A stretch of 64,000 nucleotides of DNA, taken from positions 1 to 64,000 of the forward strand of contig NZ_BAABMF010000023.1 in NCBI RefSeq assembly GCF_050402865.1, written 5' to 3'. The position numbers and the translations under genes are program-made. Shown piece after piece: positions 1-9,505 of this stretch. Under the pieces are notes generated by a model, which was not told the DNA's origin, did not search any database, and saw only the letters and a program-made list of their open reading frames with translations. This DNA comes from Clostridium_AF sediminicola. GTDB taxonomy: Bacteria; Bacillota; Clostridia; Clostridiales; Clostridiaceae. Each line of letters starts with the position of its first letter. Within the stretch, counting starts at the first letter, position 1.

Positions 1-30
1 CGTCCTGAGCCAGGATCAAACTCTCAATTT
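1..30 (-). rRNA. 16S ribosomal RNA, 5' end only
   Basis: The reverse complement contains GAGTTTGATCCTGGCTCAG, the universal 5' segment of bacterial 16S rRNA. The gene is transcribed leftwards and only its first ~30 bases lie in the window. The exact mature 5' end is uncertain by a few bases. Confidence 0.95.
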
Positions 31-151
31 GAAAAGTTCAATCATTTACTCATTACTTAAATTCATTGACTGGCATTTATTATCATTCTCTGTTTAATTT
101 TCAAAGATCAAATCTGTTAAATCTTTCCCGCTGTTTTTCGACAGCTAAATT

Positions 152-180
152 AGTTTAACATTTCAATTCCTTGTTGTCAA
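152..180 (-). promoter_or_regulatory. Probable rrn promoter (sigma-A type) and leader
   Basis: On the minus strand TTGACA (175-180) is followed after 17 bases by TAAACT (152-157), directed at the 16S gene. The ~120 bases between promoter and 16S are an AT-rich leader with TTTGAAAATTAAACAGAGA, a sequence type common in clostridial rRNA leaders and spacers. Further promoters upstream are possible, but none looked as good. Confidence 0.6.
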
Positions 181-373
181 GAGTTTTTTTATTTTTTCTT
201 TCGACCGTTTTCTTGGTTTCTCTTGGCGACAAGGAATATCTTATCAAATTAAATAGGACTATATTTCATCAAACAATCCTCTTACTTAAAATTATATCCT
301 ATTTACTCTTAATTAATAACTATATCTCTATTTTAAATATATTGACACTCCTGGAGGGGTAGACTTTACATTT

Positions 374-550
374 CACAGTTATCAGTGTACAGTTGACAAT
401 AAAGGATTGATTTTCTTACATAAAATCTTTAACTAAGCCTTTATTAGCTTCGCTCACTTGAACAAATTACTTTTGCTAAAGTAAAAAATATCCATAACTA
501 ACAACCTACTACTTTAAGCTGTAAACTGTGCACTGTCACCCGTCAACTAA
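374..550. repeat. MITE-like intergenic repeat, copy A
   Basis: About 175 bp with imperfect terminal inverted repeats built from CAGTTATCAGTGTACAGTTGACA-like units. It shares a 20-base interior word (422-441) with the repeat at 15270-15476, in the opposite orientation. It contains no coding sequence. It lies between the rrn promoter region and the methyltransferase gene, so 31-597 holds only the rrn leader and promoter plus this repeat. Confidence 0.7.
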
Positions 551-597
551 ACATTGTGTGATTTCTTAATCGATTCAAATGAAAAGGAGAGAAAAAC

Positions 598-1164
598 ATG
601 AGTTACTATGATAAAAAAGAAAATGTAAAAGAATATATCAAAATGGCAGAGGGTTTTGATGGAAGAAAATTAATTAAAATATTAAAAACTCATCTAAGAA
701 AAGGTTCTACAGTTTTAGAGCTTGGCATAGGACCTGGTAAAGACTTGGATTTATTGAAAAATGACTTTATTGTTACTGGGTCAGATAACTCTTATTTATT
801 CATTAATTCATATAAAGAAAAAAATCCTGATGCAGATTTAATATTTCTGGATGCTACCAAAATGAATACGCCACAAAAATTTAACTGCATTTATTCTAAT
901 AAGGTACTCCAACACCTTACAAGAGAAGAGTTTAAAATATCTTTAAATAAGCAAAAGGAAGTTTTAAATAAAAACGGTATTTTGTTTCACTCATTATGGT
1001 ATGGTGATACAGTGGAAACTTATAATGATTTAAGATTTACTTACTATACTGAAAATTCATTGAAACAGATTATAGGCGAAAGTTTTGAAATTTTAGAGAT
1101 GAATTTATATACTGAGATGGAAGTTGACGATTCCTTATATATAGTACTAAAGAAAAAAGACTAA
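598..1164 (+). CDS. Class I SAM-dependent methyltransferase
   Basis: Small soluble methyltransferase of 188 residues. The SAM-binding motif I is seen as LELGIGPGKDLDLL near residues 40-53, followed by the acidic end of strand 2 (TGSDNS), as in the Methyltransf_11/25 families. The acceptor is unknown. AAAGGAGAG lies 6-7 bases before the ATG, supporting this start. The gene stands alone on the plus strand and converges on the hydrolase pseudogene, overlapping its end by 4 bases. Methyltransferase class is secure; substrate is not. Confidence 0.85.
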   Translation: MSYYDKKENVKEYIKMAEGFDGRKLIKILKTHLRKGSTVLELGIGPGKDLDLLKNDFIVTGSDNSYLFINSYKEKNPDADLIFLDATKMNTPQKFNCIYSNKVLQHLTREEFKISLNKQKEVLNKNGILFHSLWYGDTVETYNDLRFTYYTENSLKQIIGESFEILEMNLYTEMEVDDSLYIVLKKKD

Positions 1165-1949
1165 AAGCCATTTTCCTTCAGTGGCACTATATTGGTTTCT
1201 ATAATTCCCTTGTCAGTTATAAAATTGTATACTAATTTATTTAATAATTCTGGCTGCTCATAGGGTATACCATGTGCAACATTTTTTATGATGTATGCTT
1301 TACTTGACGGTAGCTTCTCATTTACACTTCTTGCTGACTCTATCATTAGCCTTTTTTCTTTTTCACCCACTAAAATCAAAGTATCAATATTGACTTTATT
1401 AGAGTTTTTAAAACTAAAATTCATGTTCTCACTAATAATATTATTAAAAGTTCTTTTAGTAATTTTCAAAGAATCTTTATAATACAATTCAAACATGTTA
1501 TTGGGGATGGCTAGCTACTTTGCCTGCATCTTAGCAAAACTTTTCATTTTTACAAAAGGTATAAAGCATTCAACCATAGACTTTAATAAAGTATTAACTA
1601 CTTTCATAGGCTTATTCAAAGCACTAATTATAATGCATTTTTCCAAAACTGTATAGTAATTTTCCAACATATTTAGAACTATCTGTGCACCTATGGACAA
1701 TCCTATTAATATAGCTTTTTTTGAATTACTCTCTTTAAGTATTATTTCCTGTACATCTATACAACATGATTCAATGGTTGTAAATTCAATATGACTATTA
1801 TCACCATGCCCTGGTAAATCAAAAGTTATACACTTAAATTTCGAAAAATAGCTTAGTTGATTTTGCCACATCCAAGATCCAACACCTGCACCATTAATAA
1901 ATATGATAACCTGTCCATTGCCCTTTCCATAAACACTATATTCAACCAT
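1161..1949 (-). pseudogene. Alpha/beta hydrolase interrupted by an in-frame amber codon
   Basis: The N-terminal part (1949-1515) has the alpha/beta hydrolase features: an oxyanion region INGAGVGSWMW, the FDLPGHGDN segment and a nucleophile elbow GLSIGAQ. A TAG at 1515-1517 stops it. Six codons later, in the same frame, the C-terminal half resumes at 1496 with the expected strand (LILVGEKE) and the catalytic-histidine region (VAHGIPYEQPELL). One nonsense change therefore splits an otherwise intact ~262-residue enzyme. The start is almost fused to the end of the TetR remnant upstream, so the two were probably one regulator-enzyme operon. Readthrough cannot be excluded. Confidence 0.8.
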
Positions 1950-1950
1950 A

Positions 1951-2361
1951 CTATTCTCCTTTTACTCCATATTTTAAAGTAGTAGTTAAAAGTTCTATAT
2001 CCTTCATTACTGAGCATTCAAATTCCTCCATACTTAAATCATCAAATGTCTTCTTTAATAAAGATAAATTATATCCTTCAATCATATATTCAGAGATTTT
2101 TAAAATATTTATTTTTTCTATTCTATATTGAGTCCAATCTATACCAACAATTAATTTACTTTGGTACTTAAGAATCAATTCTTTTCTCTTTTCCATTAGT
2201 TTACTATAATTAGGAGAAGTTATGTCATTTAAAACATTCAATACTAACTTAAACTCCAAAGGCTTGTTTTTATAATATTCAAACCCACTTTTTAATAAAG
2301 AAATTAGCCTATCAAAATAGCAATTAACTGAAACATCAATTTTACAAGATTGATATTTCAT
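1951..2361 (-). pseudogene. TetR-family regulator, C-terminal ligand domain only
   Basis: The 136-residue frame resembles the helical C-terminal half of TetR/AcrR regulators (helices around YFDRLISLLKSGFEYY and NDITSPNYSKLMEKRKELIL). There is no N-terminal helix-turn-helix. Its 5' end overlaps the truncated amidase frame, so the DNA-binding half was apparently lost in a deletion that joined it to the amidase. It ends two bases before the hydrolase ATG. The family call rests on helix pattern and context and is moderate. Confidence 0.6.
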
Positions 2362-2725
2362 TACATTCTCTAAACTCTCTAGTTTTTGCTCCTCGATCAG
2401 GTATTCCTAAAGCTTTAGATAAATCACTAGATATCTTAGCTGCATAAACTTTATCATTTGGTAAATCTACTGAATAAAAAACTTCTGAACCTGAAGCAGT
2501 GCTATTAAATGCATTGAAATGAACTGAAATGAATAAGTCGCCATTTTTAGCCATTAGTCCTCTGTTTGTCAAAGGAACATATACATCTTTTGATCGTGCC
2601 AAAATCACATCTAATTTTGTTTTAACCTTATTACATACTTCAAGTGTCAAATCTTTTTCTTTATAAATTTTACCTACTGCACCGGGATCAGAACCCCCAT
2701 GTCCCGGATCAAATACTATCTTCAT
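2342..2725 (-). pseudogene. N-acetylmuramoyl-L-alanine amidase (Amidase_3), C-terminally truncated
   Basis: The start is typical of Amidase_3 cell-wall amidases: FDPGHGGSDPGAVG holds the first zinc histidine, KEKDLTLEV the zinc glutamate, and LFISVHFNA the second histidine. The protein then breaks after DRGAKTREF at about residue 118, where family members continue into the strand and glutamate (VECGF-like) that complete the active site. The last ~9 residues come from a different frame shared with the TetR remnant. The catalytic C-terminus is missing, so activity is unlikely. An SD-like GGAG precedes the ATG. Confidence 0.8.
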
Positions 2726-2920
2726 ATTTTTACTCTCCTTTTATCGTTATAAACTGAAAGGTACATATACTGAACACCTTTCAATTTATAAAATATGCTT
2801 TAGGATACGTTTTTGTCTATTAATCGCGGTATTTCAAATCTTAATTGATTACTTTTTAAAAGCAAAATAATAATATATACTTCCTCTATCTACTGAAGGA
2901 TAAATTTTATATACAAAATA

Positions 2921-2950
2921 AAGCCCTCTAAAATATAATAGAGGGTTTTA
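2921..2950 (-). terminator. Rho-independent terminator of the GntP permease gene
   Basis: AAAACCCTCT/AGAGGGCTTTATTTT hairpin on the minus strand (stem 2925-2930 with 2941-2946), 25 bases after the permease stop. The flanking A and T runs could let it work in both directions. Nothing else is recognisable in 2726-2974 apart from the SD of the amidase. Confidence 0.75.
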
Positions 2951-2974
2951 AATATTTTCTTTTTATGTTTAATA

Positions 2975-4354
2975 CTATACAACTCCCATAGTTGCAAATA
3001 CTATAGATACTGCAGTAGCTATAAGAGGTATAACAACTGTACACATTGCTAGGTCAATATAAGATTCTTTATGTGTAAGTCCTGTAATACCTAGTAAAGT
3101 AATTACAGCACCGTTATGTGGAAGTGTATCAAGTCCACCACATGCCATTGCAGCTATTCTGTGGAATGCTTGTGGATTTATACCTAAAGCTGTGGCTTTT
3201 TGCATATAGATTTCACCTAAAGCTCCTAATGCAATACTCATACCACCTGATGCTGAACCAGTTATACCAGCTAGGATACTTGTGGATGCAGCTAAAGAAA
3301 TAAGTGGTGTTCCAGGTATAGCTAATATAGCTGTTTTAATCAAAGCAAATGCTGCTAATGTTTTAATAACATTTCCATATCCAACTTCTGAAGCTGTGTT
3401 AGCTATTGCTAGTAAAGATCCAATTGCACCTTTATTAACTGTATCTTTAACACTGTCAAAGTTTTTCCAGAATAATGCAATCGCTATTACAATGGCTATT
3501 ACTAATGAAGAAATCAAACTCCAAATTCCCTTAACTTTTGATATAGTAATTCCACCAAATTCTTTAAGGAATCCACCATCCATATTAGCAAAAACAAGTT
3601 TTCCTAATAAAAGATTCACAACTAGCACTACGATTATTGGAACTAAAGCTTTTCCAAAACTAGGTAGCTTTGATATATCAAATGTTTTAATTACTTCATT
3701 TGCATGCTCACCATAGCCTTCTCCCCCAGCCATAGCTTTTTTTGATCTTCTTGTAAGCCAATACATACCTCCACCAAACATAACAGCTGCACCGATTAGA
3801 CCTAATATAGGTGCTGCCCAAGATGTTGTTCCAAAGAATGGCATAGGAATAGCATTTTGAATTTGTGGTGTTCCAGGTAACGCTGTCATAGTAAATGTAA
3901 ATGAACCAAGTGCTATAGAAGCAGGTATAAATCTTTTCGGAACGTCAGCTTCTCTAAATAATGCAGCTGCAATAGGATAAACTGCAAATGCAACAACAAA
4001 TAATGAAACTCCACCATATGTTAATATTGCACAAGATAAAACTACCGCTAAAATAGCTTTGTCTTTCCCTAATTTTTTACTAATTGTGTGAGCTATAGCC
4101 TTAGCTGCACCTGAATCATCCATTATCTTACCGAATATAGCACCTAGTAAGAAAATAGGGAAATAAGCTTTCGCATATCCTGCGAAGTTAACCATAAATA
4201 CTTCTGTATAATTAGCTAATATATGCGGTTGCCCTCCTTGGAACAACACTGCTAATACTGCTAAAATTGGTGCTAAAACAAGAACGGAAATCCCCTTATA
4301 AGCTAAATACATTAATAAGGCTAGTGAGATAATAATACCGATAATACCTAACAT
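2975..4354 (-). CDS. GntP-family permease, probably for a short-chain (hydroxy)acid
   Basis: 459-residue integral membrane protein with about 12 hydrophobic segments. It has the GntP-type layout, with an N-terminal LAYKGISVLVLAPILAVLA, conserved FGKIMDDSGAA after the third helix, and a Gly/Ala-rich C-terminal half (HNGAVITLLGITGLTHKESY). GntP members exchange protons with gluconate, hydroxybutyrate and related acids. It follows the CoA-transferase by 67 bases on the same strand and is followed by a terminator, so both are probably made from the -24/-12 promoter at 6039. This suggests uptake or export of the acid that the transferase activates (acetoacetate, 3-hydroxybutyrate or butyrate). Confidence 0.8.
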   Translation of the reverse strand: MLGIIGIIISLALLMYLAYKGISVLVLAPILAVLAVLFQGGQPHILANYTEVFMVNFAGYAKAYFPIFLLGAIFGKIMDDSGAAKAIAHTISKKLGKDKAILAVVLSCAILTYGGVSLFVVAFAVYPIAAALFREADVPKRFIPASIALGSFTFTMTALPGTPQIQNAIPMPFFGTTSWAAPILGLIGAAVMFGGGMYWLTRRSKKAMAGGEGYGEHANEVIKTFDISKLPSFGKALVPIIVVLVVNLLLGKLVFANMDGGFLKEFGGITISKVKGIWSLISSLVIAIVIAIALFWKNFDSVKDTVNKGAIGSLLAIANTASEVGYGNVIKTLAAFALIKTAILAIPGTPLISLAASTSILAGITGSASGGMSIALGALGEIYMQKATALGINPQAFHRIAAMACGGLDTLPHNGAVITLLGITGLTHKESYIDLAMCTVVIPLIATAVSIVFATMGVV

Positions 4355-4421
4355 AATTTTCCTCCTTTAAATTTGTTTATATTATAGTTGAATAACCATA
4401 ACACACCCTTCATTGTTTACT

Positions 4422-5972
4422 TTAGAATTCAAGTCCCATTACTTCATCTTTGAAAATTCTTTCATCCATAACTCTCAAATCTTCAGAAATTATAGGTTTA
4501 AAATCTATATGAGCTAATATATCTTCTTCAAGATTAACTCCTGGAGCAATTTCCTTAAGCACTATCCCTTCTTTGCTAAGTTCGAATACGGCTCTTTCAG
4601 TAATATAAATAACTGGTTGCCCTTTTTCAGAAGCATATTCTCCACTGAAAGTCACGTGTTCAACTTTCTCTATAAATTTATTTACTCTTCCTTCATTTTT
4701 GATTATAAGTTTTCCATCCTCTATTTTTACTTTAAGACCACCAGCAGTAAACGTTCCACAATACACAACTTTTTTAGCATTCTGAGTTATATTTATAAAG
4801 CCACCACACCCAGCTATCTTTGGTCCAAATTTACTTACATTAACATTTCCACAACTGTCACATTGTGCAAGCCCTAAAAATGCAACATCTAAACCTCCAC
4901 CATCATAGAAATCAAATTGTGCAGCTTGGTCAACAACAGCTTCAGCATTAATTGAGGCTCCAAAACTCAAACCACCTGCTGGTACTCCGCCTATAGGTCC
5001 AGCTTCAACGGTAAGTTTCATCTCATCTCCTACCCCTTCTTCATTAGCTACCATTGATACTCCCTCTGGAACGCCTATGCCTAAATTAGTTATAGCATTA
5101 GGGACAAGTTCCATAGCCGCTCTTCTAGCAATAACTTTTCTTTCATTTAAAGGTAATTTATCTAAAGATTTCAAAGGTACTTTTATCTCTCCTGTATATG
5201 ATGGGTTATACTGTTCACCATAAGTTTGCATATGATTTTCTGGTTTAGATACAACTAATGCATCTACATATATTCCCGGAATCTTAACATCTTTTAGTCT
5301 TAAACTTCCATTTGTAACTACTTTTTCAACTTGCAATATTACAATACCACCAGAGTTTTTCGCAGCTTGCGCCATTGCGAGTCCATCTAAAGTAGCAGCT
5401 TCTTTATCCATTGTTGCATTTCCGCTTTCATCTGCATATGTTGCTCTTATTATTGCTACGTCTATGGGAAAAGCTTTATAGTAAAGATATTTTTCACCTC
5501 CAAGCTCTATCAATTCAACAATATCTTCTTTTGCAGCATCATTTAACTTTCCTCCATCTAACCTTGGATCAACAAAAGTTTTCAATCCTACATGAGTTAT
5601 AGTTCCTGGTTTACCTGCTGCAATATCTCTATAAAGATGAGAGACTACACCTTGTGGAAGATTATATGCTTCTGCTTTATTATCAATGGCTAATTTTTGT
5701 AGCATTGGTGAAAGACCCCAATGTCCGCCAATAATTCTTTTAACTAACCCTTCATGTCCTAAATGATTCATGCCTTTAGTTTTGCCATCTCCTTGTCCTG
5801 CTGCATAAACTAAAGTTAATCCTTCTGGTTTTCCTACTTCCAAAAATTTCTTTTCTAATTGAAGTGATATTTCTTCACAATGTCCTGCGCCTACAAAACC
5901 TCCAAAAGCTATAGTATCCTTATCTTTAATCATTGAAACAGCTTCTTCAACTGATTTGATTTTTGACCTCAT
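4422..5972 (-). CDS. Family I CoA-transferase (acetate/3-oxoacid type, fused A and B subunits)
   Basis: 516 residues, the length of YdiF-like single-chain CoA-transferases. The N-terminal alpha half begins with KSVEEAVSMIKDKDTIAFGGF (GxGG-type CoA-binding loop). The beta half carries TVEAGPIGGVPAGG, whose glutamate (about residue 325) is the expected covalent carboxylate. These enzymes move CoA between short acyl-CoAs and acetate or acetoacetate, so this one could release butyrate with acetate as acceptor. It sits near thl, crt, hbd and bcd with its own sigma-54 promoter. AAGGAGGTC gives a strong start. Exact substrate pair is inferred. Confidence 0.9.
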   Translation of the reverse strand: MRSKIKSVEEAVSMIKDKDTIAFGGFVGAGHCEEISLQLEKKFLEVGKPEGLTLVYAAGQGDGKTKGMNHLGHEGLVKRIIGGHWGLSPMLQKLAIDNKAEAYNLPQGVVSHLYRDIAAGKPGTITHVGLKTFVDPRLDGGKLNDAAKEDIVELIELGGEKYLYYKAFPIDVAIIRATYADESGNATMDKEAATLDGLAMAQAAKNSGGIVILQVEKVVTNGSLRLKDVKIPGIYVDALVVSKPENHMQTYGEQYNPSYTGEIKVPLKSLDKLPLNERKVIARRAAMELVPNAITNLGIGVPEGVSMVANEEGVGDEMKLTVEAGPIGGVPAGGLSFGASINAEAVVDQAAQFDFYDGGGLDVAFLGLAQCDSCGNVNVSKFGPKIAGCGGFINITQNAKKVVYCGTFTAGGLKVKIEDGKLIIKNEGRVNKFIEKVEHVTFSGEYASEKGQPVIYITERAVFELSKEGIVLKEIAPGVNLEEDILAHIDFKPIISEDLRVMDERIFKDEVMGLEF

Positions 5973-6038
5973 ACTTAGACCTCCTTAATTGTTTAATTTA
6001 ATAGAATCGTTTACATTGAAAATACGATAATATTAAAA

Positions 6039-6053
6039 GCAAGTCTTATGCCA
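6039..6053 (-). promoter_or_regulatory. Sigma-54 (-24/-12) promoter of the CoA-transferase/GntP unit
   Basis: The minus strand reads TGGCATAAGACTTGC, matching TGGCAy-N5-TTGC with exact GG/GC spacing, followed by a T run. It lies 66 bases before the CoA-transferase ATG. The rest of 5973-6334 is AT-rich with no gene; TTACTTAGTTAA (6236-6247) resembles TTACTTGGTTAA upstream of crt (14911-14922) and is a weak candidate activator site. Confidence 0.85.
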
Positions 6054-6334
6054 AATATTGTAAATAAACTATTTTATTGTTCCATTATCTTAAAAATTCC
6101 CTTTGTTAATTAATAACCACTGAAAATTCTCTGAATTTGAAGATTTTTTAACGAAAATTTTAAGTTTTTATTGAAAAATAATACTAATTCCATAGAGAAT
6201 TTAACAAAATCAATTTGTAATTATATTTCAACTGTTTACTTAGTTAACATATTTTAAATTTCATTCTCTCCATTAACTATTAAGGTCAATTTATAAATTG
6301 TATGCTTTTTTTACATATAATCTTTTTACACATT

Positions 6335-7513
6335 TTACCTTTTAACTATCAACGCAGTTCCTTGTCCTCCACCGATGCATAAGGTTGCAAGTCCAGTCTT
6401 TGAATCTCTTTTTATCATTTCATAAATTAATGTAACTAATATTCTTGCTCCAGAAGCTCCTATAGGATGTCCCAGTGCTATAGCTCCACCGTTAACATTT
6501 ACTTTGTTCATATCAAAATTCAAATCTTTAGCAACGGCTAAACTTTGTGCTGCAAAAGCTTCATTTGCTTCAATTAAATCTATATCTTTTATAGTCATCT
6601 CAGCTCTATCCAAAGCTATTTTAGTTGAAGCAACAGGTCCATAGCCCATAATTGAAGGGTCTAATCCCTTTGATCCAAATGAAACAATTTTAACTAAAGG
6701 CTTAACTCCTAATTCTTTTGCTTTTTCACCACTCATTACTACAAAAGCTGCTGCTCCGTCATTAATTCCAGAAGCATTCCCTGCTGTTACTGTTCCACCC
6801 TTCTTAAAGGCCGGCCTTAACTTAGCTAACTTCTCAATAGTAACACCAAATCTAGGAAATTCATCAGTTTCAAATATCGCTGGTTCTCCTTTTCTTTGTG
6901 GAATTTCTACTGGAACAATTTCCTCTTTAAATCTTCCATCTTTAATAGCTTTCTCAGCTTTATATTGAGAATTTTTAGCAAACTCATCCTGACTTTCTCT
7001 TGATAATTTCCATTGTTCTGCAATATTTTCTGCCGTAATTCCCATGTGATAGTCATTAAAAGCATCCCATAATCCATCTTTTATCATCCCATCAACTAAC
7101 GTACCATCACCCATTCTTTGTCCCCATCTTGCTTTATTTAGTATATAAGGAGCTTGAGACATATTCTCCGTACCACCAGCAACAACAATATCCGTGAATC
7201 CTGTTAAAATCATTTGAAATGCCAAACTAACTGCTCTTAATCCTGAACCACATACTTTATTAAGGGTGAATGAAGGAATATCGACAGGTAATCCTGCTTT
7301 TACTGCAGCTTGTCTGCATACATTCTGACCTAAGCCTGCTTGCAAAACATTTCCCATAATTACTTCATCAATTACTTCTGGTTTTATATTTGCTCTTTTA
7401 ACTGCCTCTTTAATTACTAAAGCACCTAAGTCTACTGCTGAAACATTTTTCAAACTACCACCAAACGTTCCCATCGCTGTTCTAACTGCACTTGCTATTA
7501 CTACTTCTTTCAT
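6335..7513 (-). CDS. thl: Acetyl-CoA C-acetyltransferase (thiolase)
   Basis: Condenses two acetyl-CoA to acetoacetyl-CoA, the first step to butyryl-CoA. 392 residues, the standard biosynthetic thiolase length. The acyl-accepting cysteine is in LNKVCGSGLRAV (Cys88), the histidine in ALGHPIGASGAR, and the second cysteine in ATLCIGGGQG near residue 379. AGGAGGATTTTGG precedes the ATG. It has its own -24/-12 promoter and lies just downstream of the sigma-54 activator gene, apart from the crt operon that makes the following enzymes. Confidence 0.96.
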   Translation of the reverse strand: MKEVVIASAVRTAMGTFGGSLKNVSAVDLGALVIKEAVKRANIKPEVIDEVIMGNVLQAGLGQNVCRQAAVKAGLPVDIPSFTLNKVCGSGLRAVSLAFQMILTGFTDIVVAGGTENMSQAPYILNKARWGQRMGDGTLVDGMIKDGLWDAFNDYHMGITAENIAEQWKLSRESQDEFAKNSQYKAEKAIKDGRFKEEIVPVEIPQRKGEPAIFETDEFPRFGVTIEKLAKLRPAFKKGGTVTAGNASGINDGAAAFVVMSGEKAKELGVKPLVKIVSFGSKGLDPSIMGYGPVASTKIALDRAEMTIKDIDLIEANEAFAAQSLAVAKDLNFDMNKVNVNGGAIALGHPIGASGARILVTLIYEMIKRDSKTGLATLCIGGGQGTALIVKR

Positions 7514-7558
7514 CCAAAATCCTCCTAAAATATAATATTTTCCTCATATTACATTTAA

Positions 7559-7573
7559 GCAATTACTATGCCA
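7559..7573 (-). promoter_or_regulatory. Sigma-54 (-24/-12) promoter of thl
   Basis: The minus strand reads TGGCATAGTAATTGC, an excellent -24/-12 match, 46 bases before the thl ATG and just after the stop of the activator gene. Activator sites would have to lie inside the 3' part of the activator gene; I saw no clear one. Confidence 0.85.
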
Positions 7574-7616
7574 TTTTCCATTATATACCATACTAGACTT
7601 ATGTTTGTTTATAATT

Positions 7617-9341
7617 TCACATTTTTAATTTATTCATATCTAAATTATATCTTTCAATCTTTTTGTATAACCCAACCCTACTAATGCCTAACTGATTTGC
7701 AGTTTTATTTTTGTTTCCTTTATTAACTTTCAAAGTTTCTTCAATAATTTCTTTTTCAACATTAGCAACTACACACTTCAAATTATTGTATCCTTTTTTA
7801 TAATATTTTTTTCTATTATTTACTATTCTCTCAGGTAATTGATCTATTGTTACAACTAATTCTGTATCTTGTAAATTAAGCGCTCTTTCAATTACATTCT
7901 CTAACTCTCTAATGTTTCCGGGCCAATTATAATTTTCTAATTTCTTTTCAGCTTCTTTAGATATCCCCTCTACGTATACTCCAAGTTTATTAGCCACCTT
8001 TTTTAGTAAAAATCTTGACAATTGTATAATATCATCTCGTCTTTCTCTTAATGGGGGTACAATTAACTTCATAACATTTAATCTATAGTAAAGATCTTCT
8101 CTAAATTCTCCAATTACAATACTTTGCTCTAAATCTTTATTAGTAGAAGCGATTATCCTAACATCAATATTTTTAAGGATATTCCCTCCTACCCTTTCAA
8201 TTTCTCTTTCTTGGATAACTCGTAAAAGCTTCACCTGCATATCCATAGGCATGTCCCCTATTTCATCAAGTAATATAGTTCCTTTATTCGCAAGTTCAAA
8301 CTTCCCTTTTTTACCACCTTTTTTTGCACCTGTAAAAGCACCTTCCTCATAGCCAAATAATTCTGATTCAAGTAATTGAGCTGGAATAGCTGCACAATTT
8401 ACCTGTATAAACGGTGCCGATGCTCGTTTACTAGCCGTATGAATGGAATGTGCAAAAAGCTCCTTGCCTGTCCCACTTTCACCAAAAATAAGCACATTAG
8501 AATCTGTTTTTGCTACTCTAGCCGCCATTTTTTTAACTTTAGTTATTTCAGATGAATTCCCTATTATATCTTCTAAACAATATTGAGATGTTCGTTCCTT
8601 TCCAAGTTCATTTTTATAATACTCAATTTTTCTTTCCAAATTACTAATTTTTTTACTAATAGAATAAAAATCACTTATATCTTTAAACATTGCTTTGCCA
8701 ACTGCTGCAACAACTCTACCATCTTTTATTATAGGAATTCTCATAGCTATCATTTTATTTCCATTAATTTCTTGTAATTCACCAATTTCTTTTTCACCTG
8801 TGTCCAATACAACATGCATTCTTGTATTATCTATAATTTCTGTAACATGCTTTCCTTCAACATCATATTTATTTAAAAATTCTTTGTATGCCTTGCTCAT
8901 CATAGTTATTAGTCCATCTTTATCAACAACAACAACCCATTCATTGACAGTATTCATCATGGTATACAGAATATCTACATCTAATTTCTCTTTTTCTTCA
9001 TCATTTTCTAGATCGTTATACTCCTTGACTTCTCTAAGCATTACTAATACCTCTATTGTATTTTTACAATTAAACATAGGTATTATATTAACGCTTAGTT
9101 TCTTTTGATTGATCTTAATATCTTTGTTAATAACTTTTTTTCCTGATTCAATTATTTCAAAAATATTGCACTTACTTATTATTTCATTAATACCACTTTT
9201 CATATTTTGCTCAGTATTTATGCCTAATAAACGCTTAGCCGATTTGTTGATTTTTGTGATATTACACTTATTGTCAAACACTACTACAGATTCATCAATT
9301 ACATCAACAAAGTCACCAATACACTCTTTTAGATTTTCCAT
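7617..9341 (-). CDS. Sigma-54-dependent enhancer-binding protein with PAS sensors, probable butyrate-pathway activator
   Basis: 574 residues. Two PAS-like sensor regions (about 12-100, with FDNKCNITKINKSAKRLLGI, and 125-235, with WVVVVDKDGLITMMSKAYKE), a short coiled linker, then a full AAA+ domain: Walker A GESGTGKE, the sigma-54 contact loop GAFTGA, Walker B ILLDEIGDMP. A Fis-type helix-turn-helix at the C-terminus is seen as NKTANQLGISRVGLYKKIERY. It lies between etfA and thl, in a cluster with three -24/-12 promoters, so it most likely activates crt, thl and the CoA-transferase. The signal is unknown. Start supported by GAGAGGTGG. Confidence 0.92.
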   Translation of the reverse strand: MENLKECIGDFVDVIDESVVVFDNKCNITKINKSAKRLLGINTEQNMKSGINEIISKCNIFEIIESGKKVINKDIKINQKKLSVNIIPMFNCKNTIEVLVMLREVKEYNDLENDEEKEKLDVDILYTMMNTVNEWVVVVDKDGLITMMSKAYKEFLNKYDVEGKHVTEIIDNTRMHVVLDTGEKEIGELQEINGNKMIAMRIPIIKDGRVVAAVGKAMFKDISDFYSISKKISNLERKIEYYKNELGKERTSQYCLEDIIGNSSEITKVKKMAARVAKTDSNVLIFGESGTGKELFAHSIHTASKRASAPFIQVNCAAIPAQLLESELFGYEEGAFTGAKKGGKKGKFELANKGTILLDEIGDMPMDMQVKLLRVIQEREIERVGGNILKNIDVRIIASTNKDLEQSIVIGEFREDLYYRLNVMKLIVPPLRERRDDIIQLSRFLLKKVANKLGVYVEGISKEAEKKLENYNWPGNIRELENVIERALNLQDTELVVTIDQLPERIVNNRKKYYKKGYNNLKCVVANVEKEIIEETLKVNKGNKNKTANQLGISRVGLYKKIERYNLDMNKLKM

Positions 9342-9434
9342 TATCCACCTCTCAATAATTAATCTTATCTATTGGTATGCAGTTTTTTTCTAATTTAGGA
9401 TTGAAATCTGTAAACTTTATTTTCACTTCACGGA

Positions 9435-9471
9435 AAATAAGCCCTCATAATCATTTAAAAGGGCTTATTTC
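9435..9471 (-). terminator. Terminator after etfA
   Basis: AAATAAGCCCT/AGGGCTTATTT hairpin ending in TTTTCC on the minus strand, 35 bases after etfA. It separates the crt-etfA operon from the sigma-54 activator gene. Confidence 0.75.
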
Positions 9472-9505
9472 CTATGAATTTATTAACTTTTTAAAATTAA
9501 ATTCA

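Noticed and set aside
71..85. TGGCATTTATTATCA as a plus-strand -24/-12 promoter
   Set aside because: The -24 half fits but there is no TTGC at the -12 position, and it lies inside the rrn leader facing the wrong way.
1515..1517. TAG in the hydrolase read as pyrrolysine
   Set aside because: Pyrrolysine is known from methylamine methyltransferases with pyl genes; this is an alpha/beta hydrolase and no pyl gene is in the window. A nonsense mutation is simpler.
2750..2812. Fourth copy of the MITE-like repeat (ACACCTTTCAATTTATAAAA)
   Set aside because: Only about 20 bases resemble copies B and C in an AT-rich context; not enough to call.
3282..3716. Long open frame antisense to the GntP permease
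   Set aside because: No SD, no family resemblance; it is the complement of a well-supported membrane protein gene. The same applies to other antisense frames over etfA, thl, hbd, crt and the surface protein.
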